Shown: positions 1 through 7,916, counted from the first letter of the stretch. The stretch is DNA of 10,463 bases from Streptococcaceae bacterium (GCA_009779335.1 WREM01000023.1:1-10463); one strand, 5' to 3'. Numbers and translations: made by a program. The notes: generated by a model from the letters alone, not told the origin.

Positions 1-945
1 TACGAAATTCTCATTGATACAGCTAAGTTTTGGGCAAGTCGTCTGGACTACAATGAAGATAAAGACATCTATGAGATTAATGGTGTTATCGGTCCAGATG
101 AGTATAAGGAACACATCAATAATAATGCCTATACCAATTATACGGCTCACTGGAACATTGAATATGCCATTCAGTTGATTGATTATCTGGCTGAGCAAAA
201 ACCAGAAATTTATAAAAAGCTAGATAAAAAATTTGATTTAAGACCCTTGCAAGAAAAGCTGGCTGAGAAATTACCCAAACTTTTCCTGCCAGAGCCCAAT
301 TCAGAAGGAATTATTCCTCAGGATGACAGTTACCTGAGCAAGAGGATTCTTGATTTAAGCAAGTACAGAACAACTGATGGCGTGGATGGGCTCTTCCATG
401 ATTATAATCTGGATCAAGTCAATCAAATGCAAATTACCAAACAAGCAGACGTCTTGTTGCTGGTACTCTTGTTTGAAGATTTGTTTGACAAGGACTTAAA
501 ACTCAAAAACTTTGACTATTATGAGCCTAAGACAACACATGATAGTTCATTGAGTTTATCGACACATGCCATATTATCAGCCGACCTAGGAAAAGTGGAT
601 CAGTCTTATGAATTTTTCCAAAAGGCAATCAGTATCGATATGGGGGAATATATGAAATCCTCAGATGCTGGAATCCATGCTGCTAGTCTCGGGGGAATAT
701 GGCAAATGACCGTTTATGGTTATGGTGGGGTGCGTATGATTGACGGGAAACTCCGCATTGAGCCACATCTACCAGATGAATGGTCAAGCTTGAGCTTTGG
801 TATTGACTATCAAGAACAAGCATTATCAATTAAGGTTACAAAAAATGACTTTACCATCTCAAAAGTTGAGAATGGAGAGCCTGTTACTTTTATCCATAAA
901 GGAGAAGAAGTAACACTTGTAAATACATTAACAATTTCCATATAA
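1..945 (+). CDS. GH65 glycoside phosphorylase, 3' part (kojibiose/maltose phosphorylase type)
   Basis: The reading frame is open from base 1 to the TAA at 943-945, so 314 codons of a longer gene are visible and the start lies outside the window. The motif GPDEY (bases 91-105) carries the GH65 catalytic acid Glu, followed by an NNNAYTNY stretch. A KQADVLLL stretch and the HDSSLS motif (bases 538-555), which the family uses for phosphate binding, follow in the usual order. A complete C-terminal beta-domain ends the protein. GH65 phosphorylases are about 750 residues long, so roughly 440 residues should lie upstream. The enzyme should split an alpha-glucobiose with phosphate to beta-glucose 1-phosphate in the cytoplasm, which fits the transporter and pgmB downstream. 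The linkage specificity (kojibiose, nigerose, maltose or other) cannot be read from the sequence. The stop codon overlaps the Shine-Dalgarno site of the next gene. Confidence 0.93.
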   Translation, partial: YEILIDTAKFWASRLDYNEDKDIYEINGVIGPDEYKEHINNNAYTNYTAHWNIEYAIQLIDYLAEQKPEIYKKLDKKFDLRPLQEKLAEKLPKLFLPEPNSEGIIPQDDSYLSKRILDLSKYRTTDGVDGLFHDYNLDQVNQMQITKQADVLLLVLLFEDLFDKDLKLKNFDYYEPKTTHDSSLSLSTHAILSADLGKVDQSYEFFQKAISIDMGEYMKSSDAGIHAASLGGIWQMTVYGYGGVRMIDGKLRIEPHLPDEWSSLSFGIDYQEQALSIKVTKNDFTISKVENGEPVTFIHKGEEVTLVNTLTISI

Positions 946-950
946 GGAGG
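944..950 (+). promoter_or_regulatory. Strong Shine-Dalgarno of the binding-protein gene
   Basis: AAGGAGG starts inside the TAA of the upstream phosphorylase gene and lies 9 bases before the ATG at 960. It is the strongest ribosome-binding site in the operon, as expected for the binding protein, which is needed in excess. The close spacing supports co-transcription. Confidence 0.8.
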
Positions 951-959
951 GAAATAGAA

Positions 960-2216
960 ATGAAACTTTGGAAAAAATTATTGATCAGCGGTGTTGTTGC
1001 TTTTGCAGCAGTAGCCCTTGTTGCTTGTGGGAACAGCAAGAATTCTTCAAGCAGTAAAGAACTTACCATCGGATACTGGAAAGGTTCCGATACGGAAAAT
1101 GCAGCCTTTGACAAATTGGTGAAACAATTTGAAAAAGACAACGGTGTTACAGTAAAAACAAAAGTTTATACTGACATTACTACACAACTTCCAACAGACC
1201 TCTCTGCTGGAACAGCCCCAGATGCGTTCTACATCGACTCAAGCTACTTCCCTTATCTTCAATCACAAGGTGTTTTGAATGATTTGAGTGGTGTAGTTAA
1301 TAAAGATGATTTCTATCCTACTATCGCTAAAGCATTTGAAAGTGACGGAAAACTCTATGCGGCACCTAAAGATGTTTCAACTCTTGCAATCTATGTCAAT
1401 AAAGACATCTTTGCAAAAGCAGGAATTGATGAAAGCTCTATTCCTAAATCATACGAAGATTTCATCCAATGGGCACCATCAGCACAAGCTAAAATTGATG
1501 CCGCGTATGGACCAGGTAAAGTTTACTTGATGAATGTGAATGCAGACTTGAACCGTCAATGGCAATTCTTGTCAGCTGGAGATCAAAACCCTATCACAAG
1601 TGATGGAAAATCTGATCTTTCAAACCCTACAATCTTGAAAAATATGCAAACAGTTGTTGATATGTTCAATACTGGAGCTGTTGCTACTCCTCAACAAGTA
1701 GGAGCAGGAGATGAAGGTGCAGCATTTGGTAACGGTAAATATGCCATGGCCTTGACAGGAAACTGGAACTATCAAGTATTCAAAACTCAATATAAAGGAC
1801 TTAACTTTGATGTTATCCCTAACATGACATACCAAGGTAAAGAAATGACTATGCAATATACTGTTGGTTGGGGTGAATACAAAGATACTAAAGCTAAAGA
1901 TTTAGCTGACAAATGGATTCAATTTGTAACAGGTAAAGATGGAATGACTACATGGACAAATGGTGTAGGAACACTTGCTACACGTCCTGATGTTGCCAAT
2001 AACTCTACATTCTTGAAAGAAAATCCAATGCTTCAAGTTCACCAAGATGCAATCAAAAATGCAGTGGCTTGGCAAGACGGTGTAAATGTTACAACAGTTG
2101 CTAACTCATACGGAAACTACATCACTAACGTATTCAAAAAAGGTGCGACAGCAGATGACCTCAAGAGTGCAATGCAAAAAGCTGACACGGAAGCAAACAG
2201 CAAGATTTCAAAATAA
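960..2216 (+). CDS. Sugar ABC transporter substrate-binding lipoprotein (family 1, MalE-like)
   Basis: This 418-residue protein begins with a lipoprotein signal: MKLWKK, a hydrophobic segment (about residues 7-22), then the lipobox LVAC with Cys23 as the lipidated residue. A Ser/Asn-rich linker follows, and then a fold typical of family 1 carbohydrate-binding proteins. Recognisable parts are the opening strand ELTIGYW, the segment TDLSAGTAPDAFYID, and an aromatic-rich C-terminal lobe with GNWNYQVF. It should be anchored to the outer face of the membrane and deliver an oligosaccharide to the two permeases encoded next. The neighbouring phosphorylases point to an alpha-linked gluco-oligosaccharide, but the exact ligand is unknown. 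The ATG at 960 is set by the Shine-Dalgarno site and by the signal peptide starting there. Confidence 0.95.
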   Translation: MKLWKKLLISGVVAFAAVALVACGNSKNSSSSKELTIGYWKGSDTENAAFDKLVKQFEKDNGVTVKTKVYTDITTQLPTDLSAGTAPDAFYIDSSYFPYLQSQGVLNDLSGVVNKDDFYPTIAKAFESDGKLYAAPKDVSTLAIYVNKDIFAKAGIDESSIPKSYEDFIQWAPSAQAKIDAAYGPGKVYLMNVNADLNRQWQFLSAGDQNPITSDGKSDLSNPTILKNMQTVVDMFNTGAVATPQQVGAGDEGAAFGNGKYAMALTGNWNYQVFKTQYKGLNFDVIPNMTYQGKEMTMQYTVGWGEYKDTKAKDLADKWIQFVTGKDGMTTWTNGVGTLATRPDVANNSTFLKENPMLQVHQDAIKNAVAWQDGVNVTTVANSYGNYITNVFKKGATADDLKSAMQKADTEANSKISK

Positions 2217-2256
2217 AATAAAAGTACAATCTACTTTCAAAATTTAATTAGAAATA

Positions 2257-2285
2257 GAAGAAGGTGGTCATCAATCACCTTCTTT
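2257..2285 (+). terminator. Intercistronic hairpin, probable partial terminator
   Basis: The arms AAGAAGGTG (2258-2266) and CACCTTCTT (2276-2284) pair perfectly around a 9-base loop, with one possible extra G-U pair. A T-rich but interrupted tail (TTTATATTTT) follows. It sits between the binding-protein and first permease genes, which otherwise belong to one operon. Read-through is therefore needed, and the hairpin more likely attenuates transcription or protects the upstream mRNA than ends it. Confidence 0.65.
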
Positions 2286-2294
2286 ATATTTTGA

Positions 2295-2309
2295 GGCGTC
2301 AGAAACGCC
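2295..2309 (+). other. Small GC-rich hairpin before the first permease gene
   Basis: GGCGT (2295-2299) pairs with ACGCC (2305-2309) around a 5-base loop. It ends 16 bases before the permease ATG at 2326, next to a weak, A-rich ribosome-binding region. It could limit permease translation or block 3' exonucleases that degrade the binding-protein message. The role is inferred. Confidence 0.45.
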
Positions 2310-2325
2310 GAGAAAGAAAAAAATT

Positions 2326-3246
2326 ATGGAAAAAAAGAAATACAAAACTTCAAAGAGACAAAGAGGAGAGATGCTTCAGGGGTATGCCTTCTTAGCCCCT
2401 GCTTTGCTTGTGATTCTCGTCTTCTTTATCCTCTCTATCTTGTTTGCAGTTTATCTGTCATTCAATGATGTGAACATGATTGCACATACCTATCAGTGGA
2501 ATAGCTTCAGAAACTACAGTAATCTATTGACGGATGGTCAGTTGGTGCGTGCCTTACAAAACACAGGATTCTTTGCTCTGATTGTTGTACCTGTACAAAC
2601 CATTATTGCACTCGTTATGGCGTATGTCTTGGCTAATCGAGAAGTCAAAGGAAAAACATTCTTCCGCTTGATTTACTTCTTGCCAACCTTGACTTCATCT
2701 GCGGCATTGACGATGATTTTCATGTTCATTTTCAATCTTAATGGACCAATCAATGGAATGTTAGAGGGGTTGCATATTATCAATTCCCCTATCAACTTCA
2801 TCAATGACACCAACTGGACGTTGCGAGTCATCATGGCTATGAATATATGGTCAACGGTGCCTTACTTCATGACCATTTATTTGGCGTCATTGGTTGACTT
2901 GCCATATAGTTTATATGAGGCAGCAGATATTGATGGAGCAAATGCTTTCCAAAAACTTCGTTTCATTACAATTCCTCATTTACGTCCCATTACTACCTTT
3001 GTCCTTTTGACAGGTATTATCGGAACTTTCCAAATGTTCGACCAAGCCTACATCTTCTCAAATGGAACGGGTGGGCCTGAGAACTCTACATTGACCGTCA
3101 GCCTCTTGATTTATCAATATGCCTTTGGTCAAAATAATCAAATGGGATATGCAGCAGTGCTTGCAATTATCCTTGCTGTCATCATCTTTATTGTGACACG
3201 TCTTGCAGAAAAATTGAATGGAGGTAATGGTCTTGAAAACAACTAA
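2326..3246 (+). CDS. Sugar ABC transporter permease, MalF type
   Basis: This 306-residue membrane protein has a basic N-terminus (MEKKKYKTSKRQR) and six predicted membrane segments, at about residues 20-45, 79-103, 112-137, 166-190, 222-242 and 272-294. The EAA loop of ABC importers is clear: YEAADIDGA from residue 197, followed by the I-P-H-L-R-P part. This loop docks on the ATPase subunit. It should pair with the permease encoded next to form the channel. The start has only a weak A/G-rich ribosome-binding site (GAGAAAG, about 9 bases upstream), in contrast to the binding-protein gene, so it is probably made in smaller amounts. The end overlaps the start of the next gene. The MalF/CUT1 family assignment is secure. 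The sugar is unknown. Confidence 0.95.
   Translation: MEKKKYKTSKRQRGEMLQGYAFLAPALLVILVFFILSILFAVYLSFNDVNMIAHTYQWNSFRNYSNLLTDGQLVRALQNTGFFALIVVPVQTIIALVMAYVLANREVKGKTFFRLIYFLPTLTSSAALTMIFMFIFNLNGPINGMLEGLHIINSPINFINDTNWTLRVIMAMNIWSTVPYFMTIYLASLVDLPYSLYEAADIDGANAFQKLRFITIPHLRPITTFVLLTGIIGTFQMFDQAYIFSNGTGGPENSTLTVSLLIYQYAFGQNNQMGYAAVLAIILAVIIFIVTRLAEKLNGGNGLENN
3220..3224 (+). promoter_or_regulatory. Shine-Dalgarno deciding a TTG start
   Basis: GGAGG lies within the 3' end of the first permease gene. Its 8-base spacing fits the TTG at 3233. The ATG codons at 3218 and 3227 are either overlapped by it or too close for initiation. Confidence 0.6.
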
Positions 3247-4075
3247 ACAAAAAGTAATAAAAGTCATTCTCTATGTTGTTTTGATTGGTTATGCCATCAT
3301 TACATTTTATCCGTTCTTATGGGCGATTGCAGCATCATTTAAGCCACTTTCAGAGATAACAAGTGGGAACCTCTCGCTCTTCTCTAAGCATTTCACAGCA
3401 GAGCAATATGCCTTTCTTTTCAGTCCTGCATCAGGGTCTATGTTTGTACAGTGGCTCATTAACTCTGTCATTGTAGCGACTATTGGGACAGCTCTTAATC
3501 TATTCTTGAACACCATGGCAGGATATGCACTGGCTCGTCTTTCCTTCCCGGGTCGTCAAAAGATTTATTATGGAATATTAGCCATGATGATGGTTCCTGC
3601 TCAGGTTTTATTGATTCCTAATTACTTGATTATCAACAGTCTAGGGATGATGGATAGTTTTAGTGCTTTGATTCTACCTGCTGCTATCAATATTTCAAAT
3701 ATTTTTATGATGCGTCAATTCTTCTTGAATTTCCCATCAGATGTGGAAGAAGCAGCACGGATTGATGGACTTTCACGTGTAGGTACATTTTTCAGAATTG
3801 TCATGCCTTTGGCAAAACCTTCTATTGCAACGCAAGCAGTCTTTGTCTTTATGGGATTCTGGAATAACTTCCTCTCTCCAATGCTTTATTTAAAAACACA
3901 AAGCAATTTTACTTTGACTGTCGGTCTTCAACTCCTTCAATCATCTGACCAAGGAGGTCAGATGTGGAATCGTGTCATGGCCGCTTCGACAATAACCATT
4001 ATTCCAATCGTCATTCTCTATATCATCTTTAATAATTATTTCTTGCATGGTATAAGAATGGACGGAGAAAAATAG
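3233..4075 (+). CDS. Sugar ABC transporter permease, MalG type
   Basis: This is the second channel subunit. From the chosen start it is 280 residues long, with an N-terminal membrane segment (about 10-30) followed by five more. Its EAA loop, EEAARIDGL (from residue 172), with VMPLAKPS after it, is the docking site for the ATPase. Three in-frame starts exist: ATG 3218, ATG 3227 and TTG 3233. The GGAGG at 3220-3224 overlaps the first ATG and lies 2 bases from the second, but 8 bases from the TTG, so TTG 3233 is the best supported start. It overlaps the last 14 bases of the upstream permease gene, which suggests translational coupling. The family is secure. The start is a judgement from spacing. 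Confidence 0.92.
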   Translation: MKTTKQKVIKVILYVVLIGYAIITFYPFLWAIAASFKPLSEITSGNLSLFSKHFTAEQYAFLFSPASGSMFVQWLINSVIVATIGTALNLFLNTMAGYALARLSFPGRQKIYYGILAMMMVPAQVLLIPNYLIINSLGMMDSFSALILPAAINISNIFMMRQFFLNFPSDVEEAARIDGLSRVGTFFRIVMPLAKPSIATQAVFVFMGFWNNFLSPMLYLKTQSNFTLTVGLQLLQSSDQGGQMWNRVMAASTITIIPIVILYIIFNNYFLHGIRMDGEK

Positions 4076-4103
4076 GATTTGAAAGAAAAAAGAGGAAAAA
4101 TAA

Positions 4104-5240
4104 ATGACAACATTAAGTCTTAAAAATGTATATAAAAAATACCCCAAGGTTGATCACTACGCAGTAGAAAACTTTAACTTAGACATTAAAGAAAAGGAAT
4201 TTATTGTATTTGTAGGTCCATCTGGATGTGGGAAATCAACAACTTTGCGTATGATTGCAGGTCTTGAAGATATTTCTGAAGGAGAGCTTTATATTGACGA
4301 TACTATTGTCAATGATGTCTCACCTAAAGACCGTAACATCGCCATGATTTTCCAAAACTATGCCCTATATCCACACATGACCGTGTTTGATAATATGGCT
4401 TTTGGATTGAAGCTAAGAAAATACAAAAAAGATGAAATCAAAAAACGTGTAGAAGAAGCTGCAGAAGTGCTTGGACTGACTGATTTGTTAGATCGCAAAC
4501 CTGCGGATATGTCTGGGGGACAACGTCAGCGTGTCGCCATGGGACGTGCCATTGTCCGTGACGCTAAGCTCTTCCTCATGGACGAACCTTTATCTAACTT
4601 AGATGCCAAACTCCGTGTCACCATGCGTGCAGAAATTGCTAAGCTTCACCGTCGTATTGAAGCTACAACTATCTACGTTACTCATGACCAGACAGAAGCG
4701 ATGACTTTGGCAGACCGTATCGTCATCATGTCTGCAACCCAAAACCCTGAAGGTTCAGGAACCATTGGACGAGTAGAGCAAATCGGTAGCCCGCAAGAAC
4801 TCTATAATGAACCTCGCACGAAATTTGTAGCAGGATTCATCGGAAGTCCGTCTATGAATTTCTTTGAAGTAACAGTAAACGGTTCTAAAATCTCAGATGG
4901 AGACAATTTTGAAATAGATCTTCCCGAAGGTAAAGCTAAATTCCTGAAGGAAAAAGGATACGAAGGTAAAAAAGTAACAATGGGTATCCGTCCAGAAGAT
5001 GTATCTATCTCAGAATTGACTGCCTTGGCTTATCCGAATACACAGATTGAGGCAGAAATTGTGGTTTCAGAGCTTCTAGGAGCCGAAACAATGCTCTATG
5101 CAAAAGTAGGTCAAACGGAGCTTGTTTCACGTGTAGGAGCCAAAGACATTCATCAACCCGGAGAACACCTTACAATGACAATCAATCTCAATAAAGCACA
5201 CTTCTTTGACATTGATACAGATATTAGAATTGTAGAGTAG
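4104..5240 (+). CDS. msmK: Sugar ABC transporter ATP-binding protein, MsmK/MalK type
   Basis: This 378-residue ATPase powers the importer from the cytoplasmic side. All nucleotide-binding motifs are present: Walker A GPSGCGKS (38-45), Q-loop Gln84, signature MSGGQ (136-140), Walker B LFLMDEP (156-162), D-loop SNLDA (164-168) and switch His194. A C-terminal regulatory region of about 140 residues follows, with GFIGSPSMNF and MGIRPEDV motifs typical of the TOBE domain in MalK/MsmK proteins. The length fits the family. AGAGGA lies 7 bases before the ATG. Streptococci often share one MsmK among several sugar importers. Here the ATPase is inside the operon, so it is probably dedicated to this system but may also serve others. 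The symbol rests on family resemblance. Confidence 0.94.
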   Translation: MTTLSLKNVYKKYPKVDHYAVENFNLDIKEKEFIVFVGPSGCGKSTTLRMIAGLEDISEGELYIDDTIVNDVSPKDRNIAMIFQNYALYPHMTVFDNMAFGLKLRKYKKDEIKKRVEEAAEVLGLTDLLDRKPADMSGGQRQRVAMGRAIVRDAKLFLMDEPLSNLDAKLRVTMRAEIAKLHRRIEATTIYVTHDQTEAMTLADRIVIMSATQNPEGSGTIGRVEQIGSPQELYNEPRTKFVAGFIGSPSMNFFEVTVNGSKISDGDNFEIDLPEGKAKFLKEKGYEGKKVTMGIRPEDVSISELTALAYPNTQIEAEIVVSELLGAETMLYAKVGQTELVSRVGAKDIHQPGEHLTMTINLNKAHFFDIDTDIRIVE

Positions 5241-5248
5241 GAGAAAGT

Positions 5249-7225
5249 ATGACAGATTTTACTTTAACCTTAGACGATTTGGGAAGTAAAAAAACTGGCA
5301 ACATTGAAACCCTATTTGCTCAGGCAAATGGGTTTCTTGGTATTCGTGCCAGTGATCCCATCTTAACGGAAGAAGCCACACCGGGTTCATTTGTTAATGG
5401 TTTCTATGAGAGTCATGAAATCATCTATGGAGAAATGGCTTATGGTTATGCCAAAAACCATGAAACCATGGTCAAACTCTTTGATTTACGGACAATGGAA
5501 ATCAAGAACGATAAGGAAGTTTTTAATCAGTTGATGAGTAAAGATTTGCAAGTTCAGATGGACAAAGGAATTTTGGTGGAAAAATACATCTACCAGACTC
5601 CGTCAGGAAAGCAAATTCAGATTGATATAGAAAGTTTTACCAGCCATGCTCAGTCTACTGTTTATACCCAAAGAATCATACTGACTGCAATCAATTTTTC
5701 AGGGTCTGTACACTTTTTGAAAGAAGCCAAGCATATTGAACCTCTCGATACGGAAGAAGAGGATCCTCGTGTGCGTGAAGCCAGTATTAAGATGAATGTC
5801 AAAGGGAACAAATACACAACCCTAAACAGTCAGCTTTCTCTCTATACTAAGTTTGATGTTATTGATGAAAATATTCAACTGGAAGAAGGAAAAAGTCAAA
5901 ATTTCACAGCTTTTTATCAAATTTCTCGTGACAATTCTTTTGAACAATGTGATTATGAAAGCTTGAAAAATCAACAAATTCAGATATTCCAAGATTTTTG
6001 GAAAATCTCTGACATTGTCATTGAAGGCGATGAAAAGCTTCAAAAAGGAATCCGTGTTAATCTTTATCATCTCTTTAACTCTGCAGGGCGTGATGGATAT
6101 ACAAACTTTGGTGCCAAAGGTCTGACGGGAGAAGGGTATGAAGGGCATTATTTCTGGGATACGGAGATGTACCTCTTGCCATTCTTTACCTATACACAGC
6201 CAGACATTGCCAAGGCTCTCTTGTCTTATCGTTTAGACAAGTTGGAGCTAGCCAAAGAACGTGCCAAAGAACTAAATTTCAAGGGAGCATTATTTCCTTG
6301 GCGTGGCATTAGTGGGCGTGAAACATCTGCATTCTTTCCTGCAGGGACTGCACAATTCCATATCAATGCAGACATTGTCTATGCCTTCAAGCTATATGAA
6401 GATGTAACTGGAGATGAAGCATTTATCCGTCAAGCAAAGGAATTGATTTTTGAAACGGCACGATTCTGGCTGTCCTTTGGGTTCTTTAGTTCACGAGGAT
6501 TTGAAATTCATGAAGTAACAGGTCCTGATGAATACACTGCTCTAGTTAATAATAACTACTACACCAATAAAATGGTGCAAAACAATCTTAACTATGCAGT
6601 CAGACTAGCTGAACGCTACAATGAATGTACAGATGAGGCGAGTGAATGGAAGAAAGCAGCAGATGCCATTTATCTTGGCTATGATGCAGATAAGCAAATC
6701 ACTCAGCAAGATGACACCTTTCTTGATAAAGAAGTATGGGATTTTGCCAACACACCAAAAGAAAATTATCCCTTATTGCTAGCTTATCATCCTATAAAAA
6801 TCTACAAACATCAAGTGCTCAAACAAGCCGATACAATTTTGGCTCATATGCTCTTTGGTGGAGATGAAAAACAAATTGCCCGTGATTTTGATTTCTACGA
6901 GCCATTGACGACGCATGATTCAAGCCTATCTCGTGCGATCCATGGGGTTGTCGCCTCTCGCCTTGGCCGAGACAAGCAGGCTTATGACTTCTTTGCAGAC
7001 AGTGCCACCATGGACTTGTCAGATATGCAAGGCAATGCAGGGCACGGAATCCATGCGGCAAATATGGGGGGATCATGGCTAGGACTAATCTATGGCTTTG
7101 CCAATGTGCATATTGAGAACAATGAATTAAAATATGAAAATTGCCTCCCAGAGCAGATAAAATCTATGACCTTCAAAGTCAAATTTCAGGGAGAAATAAA
7201 AGAAATAAAAATAGGAGAAAAATAA
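5249..7225 (+). CDS. GH65 glycoside phosphorylase, compact second paralogue
   Basis: This 658-residue protein is a second inverting alpha-glucoside phosphorylase. An N-terminal beta-sandwich (about 1-245, with ETLFAQANGFLGIR near the start) leads into the (alpha/alpha)6 barrel. The barrel carries GHYFWDTE (299-306), FPAGTAQFHINAD, GPDEY (425-429, catalytic acid Glu428), YHPIKIYKHQVLKQAD and HDSSLS (556-561, phosphate site). All the key residues I can place are present, so it looks active. It is about 100 residues shorter than usual. Part of the loss is in the N-terminal domain, and the C-terminal beta-domain stops early compared with the first GH65 protein of this operon. AGGAG overlaps the previous stop codon, and the stop overlaps the pgmB start. 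The motifs around the active site differ from those of the first paralogue, so a different linkage or acceptor is likely. The specificity is not readable. Confidence 0.93.
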   Translation: MTDFTLTLDDLGSKKTGNIETLFAQANGFLGIRASDPILTEEATPGSFVNGFYESHEIIYGEMAYGYAKNHETMVKLFDLRTMEIKNDKEVFNQLMSKDLQVQMDKGILVEKYIYQTPSGKQIQIDIESFTSHAQSTVYTQRIILTAINFSGSVHFLKEAKHIEPLDTEEEDPRVREASIKMNVKGNKYTTLNSQLSLYTKFDVIDENIQLEEGKSQNFTAFYQISRDNSFEQCDYESLKNQQIQIFQDFWKISDIVIEGDEKLQKGIRVNLYHLFNSAGRDGYTNFGAKGLTGEGYEGHYFWDTEMYLLPFFTYTQPDIAKALLSYRLDKLELAKERAKELNFKGALFPWRGISGRETSAFFPAGTAQFHINADIVYAFKLYEDVTGDEAFIRQAKELIFETARFWLSFGFFSSRGFEIHEVTGPDEYTALVNNNYYTNKMVQNNLNYAVRLAERYNECTDEASEWKKAADAIYLGYDADKQITQQDDTFLDKEVWDFANTPKENYPLLLAYHPIKIYKHQVLKQADTILAHMLFGGDEKQIARDFDFYEPLTTHDSSLSRAIHGVVASRLGRDKQAYDFFADSATMDLSDMQGNAGHGIHAANMGGSWLGLIYGFANVHIENNELKYENCLPEQIKSMTFKVKFQGEIKEIKIGEK

Positions 7226-7890
7226 TGTTCAAAGCAGTATTATTTGATTTAGACGGTGTCATCACAGACACAGCAGAGTATCACTTCCGTGCATGGAAAG
7301 CATTAGCTGAAGAGATAGGGATTGATGGAGTCAATCGTGAGTTTAACGAACAGCTCAAAGGTGTATCTCGAGAAGATTCACTCAAAAAGATATTAGAATT
7401 AGGTGGGAAGGCTGAAGCCTATACAGCAGAAGAATTTGCTAAACTTGCTAAACGCAAGAATGATAATTATGTGACCATGATTGAGGATGTAACACCCGCT
7501 GATGTCTATCCCGGGATTTTAGATTTACTTCAATCCTTGCGTGAAAATAATGTGAAAATCGCACTTGCATCAGCTTCTAAGAATGGTCCGTTTTTATTAG
7601 AACGCATGGAGCTGACAAGCTATTTTGATGCTATTGCAGATCCTGCTAAGGTCGCAGCGTCTAAACCAGCTCCTGATATTTTCATCGCAGCAGCTGATGG
7701 AGTCCATGTCCCTGTCACAGAAGCCATCGGGATTGAGGATGCACAGGCAGGAATCACCGCCATCAAATCTGCCCATGCCCTCCCTGTTGGTGTAGGACGT
7801 AAAGAAGACTTGGGAGAGGACATCGCTCTTGTCCCAGATACCAGCCACCTGACTTATGAATTTTTAGTGGATGTATGGAATAAAAAATAA
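7225..7890 (+). CDS. pgmB: Beta-phosphoglucomutase
   Basis: This 221-residue HAD-superfamily enzyme converts beta-glucose 1-phosphate, the product of the GH65 enzymes, to glucose 6-phosphate for glycolysis. The phosphorylation motif FDLDGVITDT gives nucleophile Asp8 and acid/base Asp10. His20 and Arg49 (GVSRED) lie in the cap domain, Ser116 in LASASKNG, Lys147 in ASKPAPD, and the metal-binding pair Glu171-Asp172 follows. These match the well-studied L. lactis enzyme, shifted by two after a small insertion near residue 62 (from memory of that protein). The ATG at 7225 shares its A with the TAA of the phosphorylase gene and has AGGAG 7 bases upstream. An upstream in-frame extension back to 7141 is not credible, because the family begins at this ATG. 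The gene ends inside a terminator stem. Confidence 0.97.
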   Translation: MFKAVLFDLDGVITDTAEYHFRAWKALAEEIGIDGVNREFNEQLKGVSREDSLKKILELGGKAEAYTAEEFAKLAKRKNDNYVTMIEDVTPADVYPGILDLLQSLRENNVKIALASASKNGPFLLERMELTSYFDAIADPAKVAASKPAPDIFIAAADGVHVPVTEAIGIEDAQAGITAIKSAHALPVGVGRKEDLGEDIALVPDTSHLTYEFLVDVWNKK

Positions 7891-7916
7891 AAGAACTATT
7901 GGTTCTTTTATTTTTT
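7882..7916. terminator. Bidirectional terminator between pgmB and usp
   Basis: AAAAAATAAAAGAAC (7882-7896) and GTTCTTTTATTTTTT (7902-7916) are perfect complements over 15 bp around a 5-base loop. A T-run ends the hairpin on both strands, so it can stop transcription in both directions. It contains the stop codons of both converging genes (TAA at 7888-7890 on plus and at 7910-7908 on minus). Confidence 0.88.

Noticed and set aside
175..177. TTG as a start for the first GH65 gene
   Set aside because: The frame is open and clearly GH65 from base 1, including the catalytic GPDEY at 91-105, so this is an internal Leu codon in a gene cut by the window edge.
2300..2314. Possible catabolite-responsive element (cre) near CAGAAACGCCGAGA
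   Set aside because: Only the core AAACG resembles the CcpA consensus, the dyad symmetry is poor, and the site is inside the operon. A cre is more likely upstream of the window.
5822..6148. Antisense open frame of 108 codons
   Set aside because: It lies inside the second GH65 gene, its product has no recognisable domain, and it has no separate promoter or terminator. The other antisense frames were rejected for the same reason.
7141..7224. In-frame upstream extension of pgmB
   Set aside because: The added residues have no family support, lie inside the phosphorylase gene, and the ATG at 7225 has its own AGGAG and begins the conserved MFKAVLFDLDG.
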